Positions 39,979 to 48,813 of a stretch of DNA of 64,000 nucleotides are shown here, one piece after another. Below the pieces are notes generated by a model, which was given only the letters and a program-made list of their open reading frames with translations, did not search any database and was not told the origin of the DNA. The DNA comes from Rhodococcus sp. 1163 (GTDB lineage Bacteria > Actinomycetota > Actinomycetes > Mycobacteriales > Mycobacteriaceae). The first letter of the stretch is position 1. Every line of letters begins with the position of its first letter. The stretch lies in NCBI RefSeq assembly GCF_002091985.1, contig NZ_MKKX01000020.1:62001-126000 (forward strand). The letters are read 5' to 3'. The translations under genes were made by a program, and so were the position numbers.

Positions 39979-40869
39979 ATGGTGGGCAAGCGATTCGAGG
40001 GACGACGCGCGGTCGTCACCGGTGCCAGCCGAGGCATCGGCGCGGGCGTCGCGGAGCGGCTTGCCGCCGAGGGTGCCGACGTGGTTCTCATCGCGCGCAC
40101 TCTCGGTCCGGGCGGGCGCCTGCCCGGCAGCTTGGAGGAGACCGCCGAACGGCTGCGCCGATACGGCCGCAGGGTCGAGATGATCGTCGTCGACCTGACC
40201 GACCCCGAGGAACGCTCGCAGGTGATCGCGAAGGCGGCCGAGTTGCTCGGCGGCCCGATCGACATTCTGGTCAACAACGCGGCAGCGGCGATCTACCAGC
40301 CGCTGGCGGACTACCCGCTGCGGCGGCGCCAACTCACGTTCGAAGCGAACGTGCACGCTCCGCTGGACCTGATGCAGGCGGCGACCCCGTCGATGGTCGA
40401 GGCCGGCGAGGGCTGGATCGTCAACGTCTCCAGCGCAACGGCCCGCCACCACGAGGGCCCGCCATTCGACCTGGTGCCCCCTGGCACATCGATGGCGGTC
40501 TACGGCGCATCCAAAGCCGCCCTGAACCGGATCACGCACGGCTTGGGCGCGGAGCTGTACGGCACGGGCGTGCGGGTCAATACCGTCCAGCCGCGTGCTG
40601 CCGTGCTCAGCGAGGGCGCCACCGCATTGGTCGGTGCCACTATCCGTCCAGATCAGGTCGAGGCCATCGAGGAGATGGTCGAGGGGGTTCTCGCGCTCTG
40701 CGATTGCGCCGCCGACGTGACGGGGCGAGTGTGCGTGAGCTTGGACCTCATCGACCAGTGGAACCTGACCACCCGCGGGCTGGACGGTAAGTCCTGGGAC
40801 AACCCCGGACGGAACGTCTCGGATGAGCCTCGACGGAACGTCTTGGACAAAATTGAGGAGCTGTCATGA
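39979..40869 (+). CDS. Short-chain dehydrogenase/reductase (296 aa)
   Basis: Classical SDR: AVVTGASRGIGAGVAERLA, the ARTLGPGGRLPGSLEET loop typical of a steroid-cluster SDR subgroup, DILVNNAAAA, IVNVSSAT, YGASK and VRVNTVQPR. The C-terminal 35 residues form a charged extension. ATG follows the DegT stop with no gap and the end overlaps the thiolase by 4 bp. Related to the SDR at 47784 by the same GSLEET insertion. Likely oxidises a 3-hydroxyacyl-CoA or ring hydroxyl. Confidence 0.88.
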   Translation: MVGKRFEGRRAVVTGASRGIGAGVAERLAAEGADVVLIARTLGPGGRLPGSLEETAERLRRYGRRVEMIVVDLTDPEERSQVIAKAAELLGGPIDILVNNAAAAIYQPLADYPLRRRQLTFEANVHAPLDLMQAATPSMVEAGEGWIVNVSSATARHHEGPPFDLVPPGTSMAVYGASKAALNRITHGLGAELYGTGVRVNTVQPRAAVLSEGATALVGATIRPDQVEAIEEMVEGVLALCDCAADVTGRVCVSLDLIDQWNLTTRGLDGKSWDNPGRNVSDEPRRNVLDKIEELS

Positions 40870-42011
40870 CACCGGTGATCGTCGACCTTGCCAGGACCCC
40901 GTTCGGCAAGCGCAACGGTTGGATGTCAACCATTCACTCCGCCGAGCTGCTCGGCTTGGCGCAGCGCGGAGTGCTCGAACGCGCCGGGATCGATCCGGAG
41001 ATCGTCGAGGAGGTCATCGGCGGTTGCGTCACCCCTCTGGGTGAGCAGTACGGCAATATCGCCCGCACCTCATGGCTGCACGCCGGTCTACCCCCGCATA
41101 CCGGTGCGACCACAATCGACGCCCAGTGCAGCACCGCGCAGCGCGCTGTGCAGCTGCTGGCTGGTCAAATCGCAGTCGGCGCAACGGATGTGGGCGTCGC
41201 CTGCGGAGTAGAGCTGATGACTCGTGCACCGCTGACCGCCAAGGTCGGCACGGGCCTGGGCACGCCGCGGCCCGAATCCTGGTCGGTCGAGTATCCCGAC
41301 CAGTACACGGGTGCGGACCGCATAGCCCGCAACCGCGGGTTCACACGAGAGGATCTCGACGCGTTCGGTCTGCGCTCGCAGCAGCTCGCGAAGGCGGCAT
41401 GGGACGCGGGCCGGATCGATGCGCAGATCATCCCCGTCACGGTCCCGAGTCTCGAACCGGGTCAGAAGCCGGTCCGCGTCACCCGCGACCAAGGTCTGCG
41501 CGATTCCAACCTGGAGGGGCTGGCACGCCTGCAACCCGTCCTCGATGGTGGCTTGCATACGGCGGGCAGTTCCTCGCAGATCTCCGACGGTGCCAGCGCT
41601 GCCCTGCTGATGTCCGCCGCCCGAGCTCGAGACCTCGGTGTGAAACCCAGGGCACGGATTGTTGCCCAGTGCATCATCGGAGGTGATCTGGAGTACTTAC
41701 TCGACGGCCCGATCGACGCAGGCCGCAAAGTGCTCGAGCGCAGTGGCATGACCATCGCCGATATCGACCTGTTCGAAATCAACGAGGCCTTCGCGTCGGT
41801 CCCGATGTCCTTCGCCCAGGTGCACGGCGTGAGCGAGGACCGGCTGAACGTCAACGGGGGCGCGATCGCGGTCGGTCACCCCGCCGGTGCGACTGGCATC
41901 CGGCTGCTCGCGACGGCACTCGACGAGCTCGAGCGCCGCGACGCATCCACGGCGATGGTGGCCATCTGTGCCTCCGCGTCGACAACCGCGCTCATTCTCG
42001 AGCGGATCTGA
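40866..42011 (+). CDS. Thiolase, acetyl-CoA acetyltransferase family (381 aa)
   Basis: Full thiolase with C88 in [46 protein letters not shown]. It differs from its paralogue at 33941 and from classical thiolases in the loop after the first cysteine (CST instead of CGS) and in the C-terminal motif, where CASAS replaces the usual C-x-G-G. The second cysteine (about C368) is kept, so activity is possible but substrate choice may be altered. ATGA overlap with the SDR. Confidence 0.9.
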   Translation: MTPVIVDLARTPFGKRNGWMSTIHSAELLGLAQRGVLERAGIDPEIVEEVIGGCVTPLGEQYGNIARTSWLHAGLPPHTGATTIDAQCSTAQRAVQLLAGQIAVGATDVGVACGVELMTRAPLTAKVGTGLGTPRPESWSVEYPDQYTGADRIARNRGFTREDLDAFGLRSQQLAKAAWDAGRIDAQIIPVTVPSLEPGQKPVRVTRDQGLRDSNLEGLARLQPVLDGGLHTAGSSSQISDGASAALLMSAARARDLGVKPRARIVAQCIIGGDLEYLLDGPIDAGRKVLERSGMTIADIDLFEINEAFASVPMSFAQVHGVSEDRLNVNGGAIAVGHPAGATGIRLLATALDELERRDASTAMVAICASASTTALILERI

Positions 42012-42021
42012 GGGGCACATC

Positions 42022-44247
42022 GTGGCATTAGCACTCGAAGAGGAACATCGGCACCTCGCCGACTCGGTGACGGCTTTCGGCGTGCGCGCCGACGCCATCG
42101 CGCACGGCCGCGCGAACACCGCCGGGCTTGCGGCCGGCGAGCGGCCGGACACGTGGGATCAGCTGGTGCAACAGCGCCTGCATGCCATCCACTTACCCGA
42201 GCAGAGCGGCGGGGACGGGGCCGGTATCACCGAGTTGGCCGTTGTCGTCGAGCAATTGGGAAAAGCCCTCTATCCGGGACCATTCCTACCGACCGTGATC
42301 ACCAGCGCCGTCCTCACGCGGGCCCTCGGCCCAGTGGGCGACGCGGGGGCTGCGGTTGGGTTGCTCGAGGAGTTCGCGGGCGGCGCGACGGGCGCGACCG
42401 CCTTCGGCTCTGGATTGACCGCTGAACGCACCGACAGCGGCTGGCTCGTGCAGGGTGCGTCCGAGCCCACACTGGGTCTGCCCGGTGCGGAGATCGTGCT
42501 GGTCCGCGCACGCGACTCCGACGGTTCGTCGGTATGGTTCCGGCTGGTGTCGGGCGAGACTGCTGCGGTGACCGCCGAGGAAGGCGTCGACCTGACCCGT
42601 GCCATCGGGGTACTCACGCTCGACGGGTACGAGGTTGCGCAGGCCGACGTACTGGGTGACATCACTGATGCGGATGCAGAATGGGTGCGTAACACCCTGT
42701 TTGCTGCCGAGGCGAGTGGTATCGCGTCGTGGACGCTCTCGACAGCCGTCGACTACGTGAAAACCCGTGAGCAGTTCGGCCAGGCCATCGGCACCTTCCA
42801 GGCCGTCCAGCACAAGTCCGCGATGATGCTGGTGCGGGCTGAGGTGGCGTGTGCTGCGGCATGGGATGCCGCCCGCGCACAGGAGCACGATGCCGACCAG
42901 CGTGCGCTCGTATCCGCGCAGGCGGTGGTCGCCGCGCTGGCGGCAGGCATCGACAACTCCCTCGAATGTGTAACGCTTCTGGGTGGGGTCGGCTTCACCT
43001 GGGAGCACGATGTGCACCTGTATTGGCGTCGCGCGATCAGCCTGGCCACCCTCGCCGGTTCCGATCAGATGTGGGCCAAGCGACTCGGCGAACTCGCGAT
43101 CACCACGACCCGGGACTTCTCCTTCATCGGAGCGCACACCCTGCCCGCGCTCCGGGCAGAGGTAGCCGCCGTGCTCGACCAACTCGACGCACTGCCCGAC
43201 GACGCTGTGCGCAGCGAGGGCTGGGCGCCGGAGCGTGGTGGCAGTCGGCGCGCTCTACTCGCTGACGCGGGCCTGGTGGCGCCTCATTACCCGAAGCCGT
43301 TCGGTCTCGGCGCAGGCCCGGAACAGCAGGCCGTCATCGCGCAGGAGTTCGCGGTGCGCGGGCTGAAGCAGCCGACAACCGTGATCGGTGAGTGGGTCTT
43401 GCCCACGATCCTCGAGTACGGCAGCGCTGAGCAGCAGCAGAGGTTCGTTCACTCGACGCTGCGTGGCGAGATCGTCTGGTGTCAGTTGTTTTCCGAACCC
43501 GGCGCGGGCTCGGACCTTGCGGGGCTGTCCACCGCTGCCCGCAAAGTCGACGGCGGCTGGATTCTCTCGGGCCAGAAGGTATGGAATTCGATGGCTCACG
43601 AGGCCGACTGGGGAGTGTGCCTGGCGCGGACGGATCCGGATGCGCCCAAGCACAAGGGTATTTCGTACTTCCTGGTCGACATGCGCAGCACCGGTGTCGA
43701 TGTGCGTCCGCTTCGGCAGGCCACCGGGTTCTCCGAGTTCAACGAGGTATTCCTCGACGAAGTCTTCGTGCCCGACGAGTGCCTGGTCTCCGAACCGGGC
43801 AAAGGGTGGCGCCTCGCGGTGACAACACTCTCGAACGAGCGACTGAGCATGGGCGGAGCCCTGGACCATGGCTCGAGCAACCGCTTCCGCGATGTCTTGG
43901 CGAAGGGCGCGCACAGTTGCTCCCGTGGGGACGCCGTGCGGGCCCTGGGTTACAGCACGAGCCGCGAGCTCGCGTTGTCTGCGCTCAATCTGCGCGGCGT
44001 GTTGGCTCGGCTTTCCGGTCAGAGTCCGGGGGCGGAGATCAGCGTCGCCAAGGTCTACAACGCACTCGCCCAGCGCGAGGGCTCGCGGGAACTGCTGCGG
44101 CTGCTGGGCCCACAGGCTGCGGTCCTGGATCCGGACGCCGACCACGTGATCGACCACATCGGTCTGCCCGCCGTCCTCTTCGGTGGCGGCACCGTGGAGA
44201 TCCAGCTCAACGTGATCTCACAACGAGTGCTGGGTTTGCCACGCTGA
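42022..44247 (+). CDS. Fused double acyl-CoA dehydrogenase, FadE34-like (741 aa)
   Basis: Two acyl-CoA dehydrogenase units in one chain. The first (about 1-370) has REQFGQAIGTFQAVQH and LLGGVGFTWEHDVHLYWRR. The second (about 385-741) has LFSEPGAGSDLAGLSTAARK, GQKVWNSMAHEADW, TLSNERLSMGG and the C-terminal GGGTVEIQLNVISQRVLG. A fused pair of this length corresponds to FadE34/ChsE3, which dehydrogenates long steroid side-chain CoA esters; other steroid ACADs are heteromers of separate subunits. GTG start with AGGGG upstream, 10 bp after the thiolase. Confidence 0.9.
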   Translation: MALALEEEHRHLADSVTAFGVRADAIAHGRANTAGLAAGERPDTWDQLVQQRLHAIHLPEQSGGDGAGITELAVVVEQLGKALYPGPFLPTVITSAVLTRALGPVGDAGAAVGLLEEFAGGATGATAFGSGLTAERTDSGWLVQGASEPTLGLPGAEIVLVRARDSDGSSVWFRLVSGETAAVTAEEGVDLTRAIGVLTLDGYEVAQADVLGDITDADAEWVRNTLFAAEASGIASWTLSTAVDYVKTREQFGQAIGTFQAVQHKSAMMLVRAEVACAAAWDAARAQEHDADQRALVSAQAVVAALAAGIDNSLECVTLLGGVGFTWEHDVHLYWRRAISLATLAGSDQMWAKRLGELAITTTRDFSFIGAHTLPALRAEVAAVLDQLDALPDDAVRSEGWAPERGGSRRALLADAGLVAPHYPKPFGLGAGPEQQAVIAQEFAVRGLKQPTTVIGEWVLPTILEYGSAEQQQRFVHSTLRGEIVWCQLFSEPGAGSDLAGLSTAARKVDGGWILSGQKVWNSMAHEADWGVCLARTDPDAPKHKGISYFLVDMRSTGVDVRPLRQATGFSEFNEVFLDEVFVPDECLVSEPGKGWRLAVTTLSNERLSMGGALDHGSSNRFRDVLAKGAHSCSRGDAVRALGYSTSRELALSALNLRGVLARLSGQSPGAEISVAKVYNALAQREGSRELLRLLGPQAAVLDPDADHVIDHIGLPAVLFGGGTVEIQLNVISQRVLGLPR

Positions 44248-44309
44248 CGACCCACCCTTCATGAACCCCTTGAAAACTCCGTAGAAATTCCTGAACAGGA
44301 GACACCTAC

Positions 44310-45539
44310 ATGTACTTGGACTTGTCCGACAACTCGAAGGCCCTCCGCGCGGAGCTGCGCGCGTACTTCGCCGAAAACATCAACGAACAGGACCGCCGCG
44401 ACCTGGTCACACAGACCGAGGGCGGACCCACCTTCGATCGCATTCTGCGCAAGATGGGTGCCGACGGCTGGCTCGGCCTCGGCTGGCCCGAGGAGTTCGG
44501 CGGCCGGGGCGAGGACCCCGAGGCGCTCTACGTCTTCTACGACGAGGTCGTGCGCGCGAACGCCCCGCTGTCGCTGGTCACTCTGAACACGGTCGGCCCC
44601 GCGCTGATCAAGAACGGCACCCAGCAGCAGAAGGACTTCTTCCTGCCACCGATCCTGGCGGGCGAGCTCATCTTCGCGATCGGCTACACCGAGCCCAACG
44701 CGGGCACCGACCTCGCGGCTCTGGAGACCCGGGCGCGCGTCGAGGGCGACGAGCTGGTCATCAACGGCAACAAGATCTACACCAGTGCCGGAGTGTTCGC
44801 CGACTGGGTGTGGCTGGCCGTGCGAACCGACCCCGACGCGCCCCGACACAAGGGCATCTCCGTGGTGCTTGTCCCCACCAGCGCACCCGGGTTCTCGGTC
44901 ACCGAGATCCACACCGTCGGCGGCATCAGCACCTCCGCCACTTACTACGAGGACGTGCGAGTGCCGCTGTCCAACGTGGTAGGTGAGCTGAACCAGGGCT
45001 GGGGCCTTATAACCAACCAGCTCAACCACGAGCGGGTGGCACTGGCCGCGCGCGGCGGCATCGCCAACGAGATGTTCGCCGAGGTGCTCGAGTGGGCTAA
45101 AGCCGAGCCCGCCGGCGAGGGCGTCGTCTTCGATATCTCGTGGGTGCGCGACAAGATGGCCGAGGTGTACGCGCTGCTCAGCGCTGCGGACCTGATGAAC
45201 CTGCGCCTCGTTGCGGACGTAGCCTCGAACACCTTGGGCGGCGGCGACTCCGCGGCCGCCAAGATCTTCGGTACCGAGGGCGTCGTCAGCGCCTACGGCA
45301 TGCTGCAGGAGGTCCTTGGTGCCAAGGGCCTGCTGCGCCCCGGCACCCCGGGCGCGGCCCTCGAGGGCCGCGTCGAGCAGCTCGGCCGGCGTGCGCAGAA
45401 CAACACCTTCGGCGGCGGCACCAACGAGGTCATGCGGGAGATCGTCGCGGGCAAGACCCTCGGTATGACGATGGGTGCGCGTCGCCGCCCTGACGCCGCC
45501 AAGACCGACGCCACCAAGACGACAACGGGAGCGAAGTAA
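44310..45539 (+). CDS. Acyl-CoA dehydrogenase, steroid ChsE-type subunit (409 aa)
   Basis: FAD enzyme: GADGWLGLGWPEEFGGRG, FAIGYTEPNAGTDLAALETRA, GNKIYTSAG, TDPDAPRHKGIS, LNHERVALAARGG and FGGGTNEVMREIVA. This is the form that carries the TxE motif near the C-terminus. Paired with the gene 1 bp downstream, which lacks that motif; such two-gene pairs form alpha2-beta2 dehydrogenases (ChsE1-E2, ChsE4-E5) in sterol side-chain oxidation. Ends in a Lys/Thr-rich tail. Confidence 0.92.
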   Translation: MYLDLSDNSKALRAELRAYFAENINEQDRRDLVTQTEGGPTFDRILRKMGADGWLGLGWPEEFGGRGEDPEALYVFYDEVVRANAPLSLVTLNTVGPALIKNGTQQQKDFFLPPILAGELIFAIGYTEPNAGTDLAALETRARVEGDELVINGNKIYTSAGVFADWVWLAVRTDPDAPRHKGISVVLVPTSAPGFSVTEIHTVGGISTSATYYEDVRVPLSNVVGELNQGWGLITNQLNHERVALAARGGIANEMFAEVLEWAKAEPAGEGVVFDISWVRDKMAEVYALLSAADLMNLRLVADVASNTLGGGDSAAAKIFGTEGVVSAYGMLQEVLGAKGLLRPGTPGAALEGRVEQLGRRAQNNTFGGGTNEVMREIVAGKTLGMTMGARRRPDAAKTDATKTTTGAK

Positions 45540-45540
45540 C

Positions 45541-46668
45541 ATGGAATTCGAATTCAATGACGAATTGTCCGACGTCCGCGGCCTGGCAGACCAGATCTTC
45601 TCCGCCCAGTCCGATGTGACGCACCTGCGGACGGTGGAGCAGAGCGGCGGCCATGACGCCAAGTTGTGGAAGAGCCTTGCGGACTCCGACTTACTGGGCA
45701 TCGCGTTGCCCGAAGAAGCCGGCGGCGCCGGCCTGGGCATGCTCGGGCTGATGGCCGTGCTGGAGCAGCAGGGTCGCCGCGTGGCGTCCGTGCCCCTCTG
45801 GTCTTCGATCGCCGGCGCGGCGCTGCCCATTGCCGAGTTCGGTAGCCCCGAGCAGATCTCGGCCTGGCTGCCGGGTCTGATCGACGGCTCACACATCGTG
45901 ACCGGCGCGCTCGAGACGGGTTTCGGATACGACGTCCCCGTGCGCGCCGAGGCCGATGGTGAAGGCTGGCGCCTACACGGTGAAATCGCGTCCGTGCCCG
46001 CCGCCGATGTGGCCGCCGCGCTGCTGGCGCCGGTCCGACTACCCGACGGCGGCGTCGCCGTCGTGCTGGTGCGCACCGACGCCGACGGCCTGGCCCGCAC
46101 CCCGCTCAGCGTCACCAGCTACGAGAGCAGCGCAGCGGTGAGCTTCGACGGCGTCTCCGTGGCCGCCGGCGACGTTCTTCCCGGCGACGGCGCGCAGATC
46201 CTGGCGTGGACGGTCCGCCGCGCACGGGTCGCACTCGCGTCGATCGCCATTGGTGTGTGCTCGGAGGCGCTCGCGCAGACCGCGGCCTACACCTCGCAGC
46301 GTGTCCAGTTCGGTCGTCCGCTTTCGACGAACCAGGCCGTCGCCGTGCGCGCCGCTGATGCTTATCTCGACACCGAGAGCATCCGGCTCACGACCCAGCG
46401 CGCCGCCTGGCTGATGGACCTCGGCAAGGAGGACGAGGCGGAGGCCGCGGCTCTCGTCGCGAAGTACTGGGCCTCGAAGGGCGGCCTGCGCGCCGTCCAC
46501 GCCACCCAGCACCTGCATGGCGGCATGGGCGCGGACATCAGCTACCCAATCCACCGCTACTTCCTGTGGGGCCGGCAGATCGCGTTCAGCCTCGGCAGCG
46601 CGGGCGCCATCGGCACTGAGCTGGGCGACGCGTTGGAGAAGGGCGCGTCGATCGGCTCGCCTGAGTGA
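45541..46668 (+). CDS. Acyl-CoA dehydrogenase, partner subunit (375 aa)
   Basis: ACAD fold with LLGIALPEEAGGAGLGMLGLMAVLEQQGR, QRVQFGRPLSTNQAVAVRAADAYLD and ATQHLHGGMGADISYPIHRYFLW. The glycine-rich TxE motif is replaced, and the middle domain is divergent, so it is the non-catalytic-type partner of the preceding ACAD. Only 1 bp separates the two genes. ATG at 45541 chosen because upstream codons belong to the previous gene. Confidence 0.9.
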   Translation: MEFEFNDELSDVRGLADQIFSAQSDVTHLRTVEQSGGHDAKLWKSLADSDLLGIALPEEAGGAGLGMLGLMAVLEQQGRRVASVPLWSSIAGAALPIAEFGSPEQISAWLPGLIDGSHIVTGALETGFGYDVPVRAEADGEGWRLHGEIASVPAADVAAALLAPVRLPDGGVAVVLVRTDADGLARTPLSVTSYESSAAVSFDGVSVAAGDVLPGDGAQILAWTVRRARVALASIAIGVCSEALAQTAAYTSQRVQFGRPLSTNQAVAVRAADAYLDTESIRLTTQRAAWLMDLGKEDEAEAAALVAKYWASKGGLRAVHATQHLHGGMGADISYPIHRYFLWGRQIAFSLGSAGAIGTELGDALEKGASIGSPE

Positions 46669-47750
46669 CCAGGCCCGAGAACCTCGCGGTGCGCGTGCTG
46701 CGCGCACCGCGGGGCCTCCCCCAGCCGGGGGATTTTCTCGTCGAGCCAGTGGAGATGAGCACACCCCGGGACGGCGACGTCGTCTTCCGGGCGTGCTATC
46801 TCTCTATCGACCCAAGCGCGCGCCGCCGGCTACCCGCCGCAGACTCCGGGCCTGGCCCCCTCGGCCAGGTCGCTCGGGTCGGCGATGTCGTGCTCGCCGG
46901 CGTAGTGCCGCCGCGCAGCGGGCTCGACGGCGCCCTGGTCGGAGAGGTCGTAGAGTCGCGCGACCCGCGATTCCGGCCTGGCGACCTGGTGCGCGGCGGC
47001 AACTCTTGGCAGACGTACCACACCGTGGCCGGCGACCTGCTGGACAAGCTGACCCCCGGCCCCGGCTTCCGGCTGGCTGCCGAGCTCGGCGTATTGGGGC
47101 GGCCGGGATTCGTGGCCTACTGCGGACTGAAGTTCGCCGCCACCGTCCAGCCCGGCTCCACGGTGCTCGTCTCCGCGGCCGGCGGCGCCGTCGGCATGGT
47201 GGCCGGCCAGCTGGCCGCGCTGGCTGGCGCCCGTGTCGTGGGCATCGCCAGCGGGGACAAGCCCGGCTATGTGGTGCGCGAACTCGGCTACGCGGACTGC
47301 GTCGACCGGTCCGCCGAGACCATCACGGAAGGCCTCGACCGAGCGTGCCCCGACGGCATCGACCTGTACTTCGACAATGTCGGCGGCCCCGCCTTCGACC
47401 CCGTCTTCGAGCGCCTCAACGACTTCGGCCAGGTCGTGATCTGCGGCATGGCCAGCGAGTACAACGCCGCGGAGGCAGAGCACGGTCCCGCGCTGCGGCC
47501 CGTACTGCGCAAGCGCCTGCGAATTCAGGGATTCGTGGTGCAGGACCACTACGACGAATACCCGGTCTACCGCGAGCTGGCCCTCGGCCACATCGCAGCG
47601 GGCCGGCTGCGGTATCGCGAGGATGTGATCGCCGGCATCGAGAACGCCCCACGTGCCCTCGCGGACGTCCTGACGGGCCGCAACCAGGGCAAGCAGCTGA
47701 TCCAGGTCGGCGCCCTCCCCGACGCGCTGCGCAGTCGACACAGCTTCTAG
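46665..47750 (+). CDS. Zinc-free MDR NAD(P)H oxidoreductase, LTD/CurA-like (361 aa)
   Basis: Medium-chain reductase without zinc ligands: FRACYLSIDPSARRR, GRPGFVAYCGLKFAATVQPGSTVLVSAAGGAVGMVAGQLA (NADPH motif), DLYFDNVGGPAFDPVF and the late GKQLIQVG. The family reduces activated C=C bonds (prostaglandin reductases, curcumin reductase). In this operon it may reduce an enone or enoyl-CoA. GTG start overlaps the ACAD stop by 4 bp. Confidence 0.88.
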   Translation: MTRPENLAVRVLRAPRGLPQPGDFLVEPVEMSTPRDGDVVFRACYLSIDPSARRRLPAADSGPGPLGQVARVGDVVLAGVVPPRSGLDGALVGEVVESRDPRFRPGDLVRGGNSWQTYHTVAGDLLDKLTPGPGFRLAAELGVLGRPGFVAYCGLKFAATVQPGSTVLVSAAGGAVGMVAGQLAALAGARVVGIASGDKPGYVVRELGYADCVDRSAETITEGLDRACPDGIDLYFDNVGGPAFDPVFERLNDFGQVVICGMASEYNAAEAEHGPALRPVLRKRLRIQGFVVQDHYDEYPVYRELALGHIAAGRLRYREDVIAGIENAPRALADVLTGRNQGKQLIQVGALPDALRSRHSF

Positions 47751-47783
47751 AGATATCTGTTCACCAACCCCCGAGAGATAGGT

Positions 47784-48719
47784 GTGCACATCGTGACAAC
47801 TCAGGATCACAAGCCGGGCCTCGCGCTGGTCAGCGGCGCCAGCCGCGGGATCGGCCGGGCCATCGCGCGGCGCTTCGCGGCCGAGGGCATCGCCGTGGCC
47901 GCTGTCTCCCGCACCCTGCGGGCGGGCGACGGCGCGCTGCAGGGCTCACTCGAGGAGACAGTGGAGTTGATCACCGCCAGCGGCGGCAGTGCCGCCGCTT
48001 TCGCCGTCGACCTCGGCAACCCGAACCTGGACCGCATCGCCCTGATCGCGGAGATCGAGGACAGGTTCGGCCGTCGGGTGGACGCCCTGGTCAACAACGT
48101 GGCCGCGGCCCGCCGCTACGACACGCTGTTCGCCGATATGTCGCGCGAGTGGTTCCAGGACTCCGTCGAGACCAACCTGTGGAATACCTGGGACCTGATG
48201 AAGGCCGTGATCCCCGGCATGCGCGAGAGCGGAGCCGGCTGGGTCGTCAACATCTCCTCGCGCCAGGCCGGCCCCCGCGTCGGGCCGCCCTTCGCCTTCC
48301 ACCCGCTGGCAGGCTCCGTGCTCTACGGCGGCACCAAGGCCATGCTCGACCGCATCAGCACCGGCTCCGCCATGGAGCTCTACGACGACAACATCGCGGT
48401 GAGCTCGCTCGCCCCCAACCGCGGCGTCGCCACCGAACATGCGGCCGGCGCGGTGCCTGGCTGGCCGTCCGAGCCCGAGGACACGATGGCCGAGGCTGCA
48501 CTGCTGCTCGCCAGCTCGAACCTGGACCGGGTCACCGGCCGCGTCGCCTACAGCCTCCCGCTGCTCAAGGAATTCGGCCGCCCGGTCCAGGCCGTCGATG
48601 GCTCGGGTCTGCTCGAGGGCTGGCAGCCCGCGGACCTAGACGAGGAGGGATTTTTGCTGCCCTACCTGAACTTCAACCCCCCAGGTTCCGTCCCCGAGGG
48701 CCTGCTCGAGAAGAACTAG
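47784..48719 (+). CDS. Short-chain dehydrogenase/reductase (311 aa)
   Basis: SDR with LALVSGASRGIGRAIARRF, SRTLRAGDGALQGSLEETVEL, DALVNNVAAA, VVNISSRQAG, YGGTK and a long C-terminal extension (residues about 260-311) ending FLLPYLNFNPPGSVPEG. The GSLEET insertion links it to the SDR at 39979. GTG at 47784 with a second GTG three codons later. Probably acts on a hydroxyl of the island substrate. Confidence 0.87.
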   Translation: MHIVTTQDHKPGLALVSGASRGIGRAIARRFAAEGIAVAAVSRTLRAGDGALQGSLEETVELITASGGSAAAFAVDLGNPNLDRIALIAEIEDRFGRRVDALVNNVAAARRYDTLFADMSREWFQDSVETNLWNTWDLMKAVIPGMRESGAGWVVNISSRQAGPRVGPPFAFHPLAGSVLYGGTKAMLDRISTGSAMELYDDNIAVSSLAPNRGVATEHAAGAVPGWPSEPEDTMAEAALLLASSNLDRVTGRVAYSLPLLKEFGRPVQAVDGSGLLEGWQPADLDEEGFLLPYLNFNPPGSVPEGLLEKN

Positions 48720-48813
48720 CAGGTAGCTGACCCTAGTCGCAGAAGAACTTCGATCAATCTGGCGCCGCCCCATCCCTGGCGGCGAGCGCCACAATCATTT
48801 TGGAGAGTGCACG

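Noticed and set aside
39148..40539. 463-aa open frame on the minus strand over the DegT and SDR genes
   Set aside because: It is the antisense shadow of two clear genes in high-GC DNA; the translation has no family pattern.
44259..46115. 618-aa open frame on the minus strand
   Set aside because: Antisense of two acyl-CoA dehydrogenase genes; no domains.
46517..48730. 737-aa open frame on the plus strand
   Set aside because: Arg/Pro/Ala-rich out-of-frame shadow of the MDR reductase and SDR genes.
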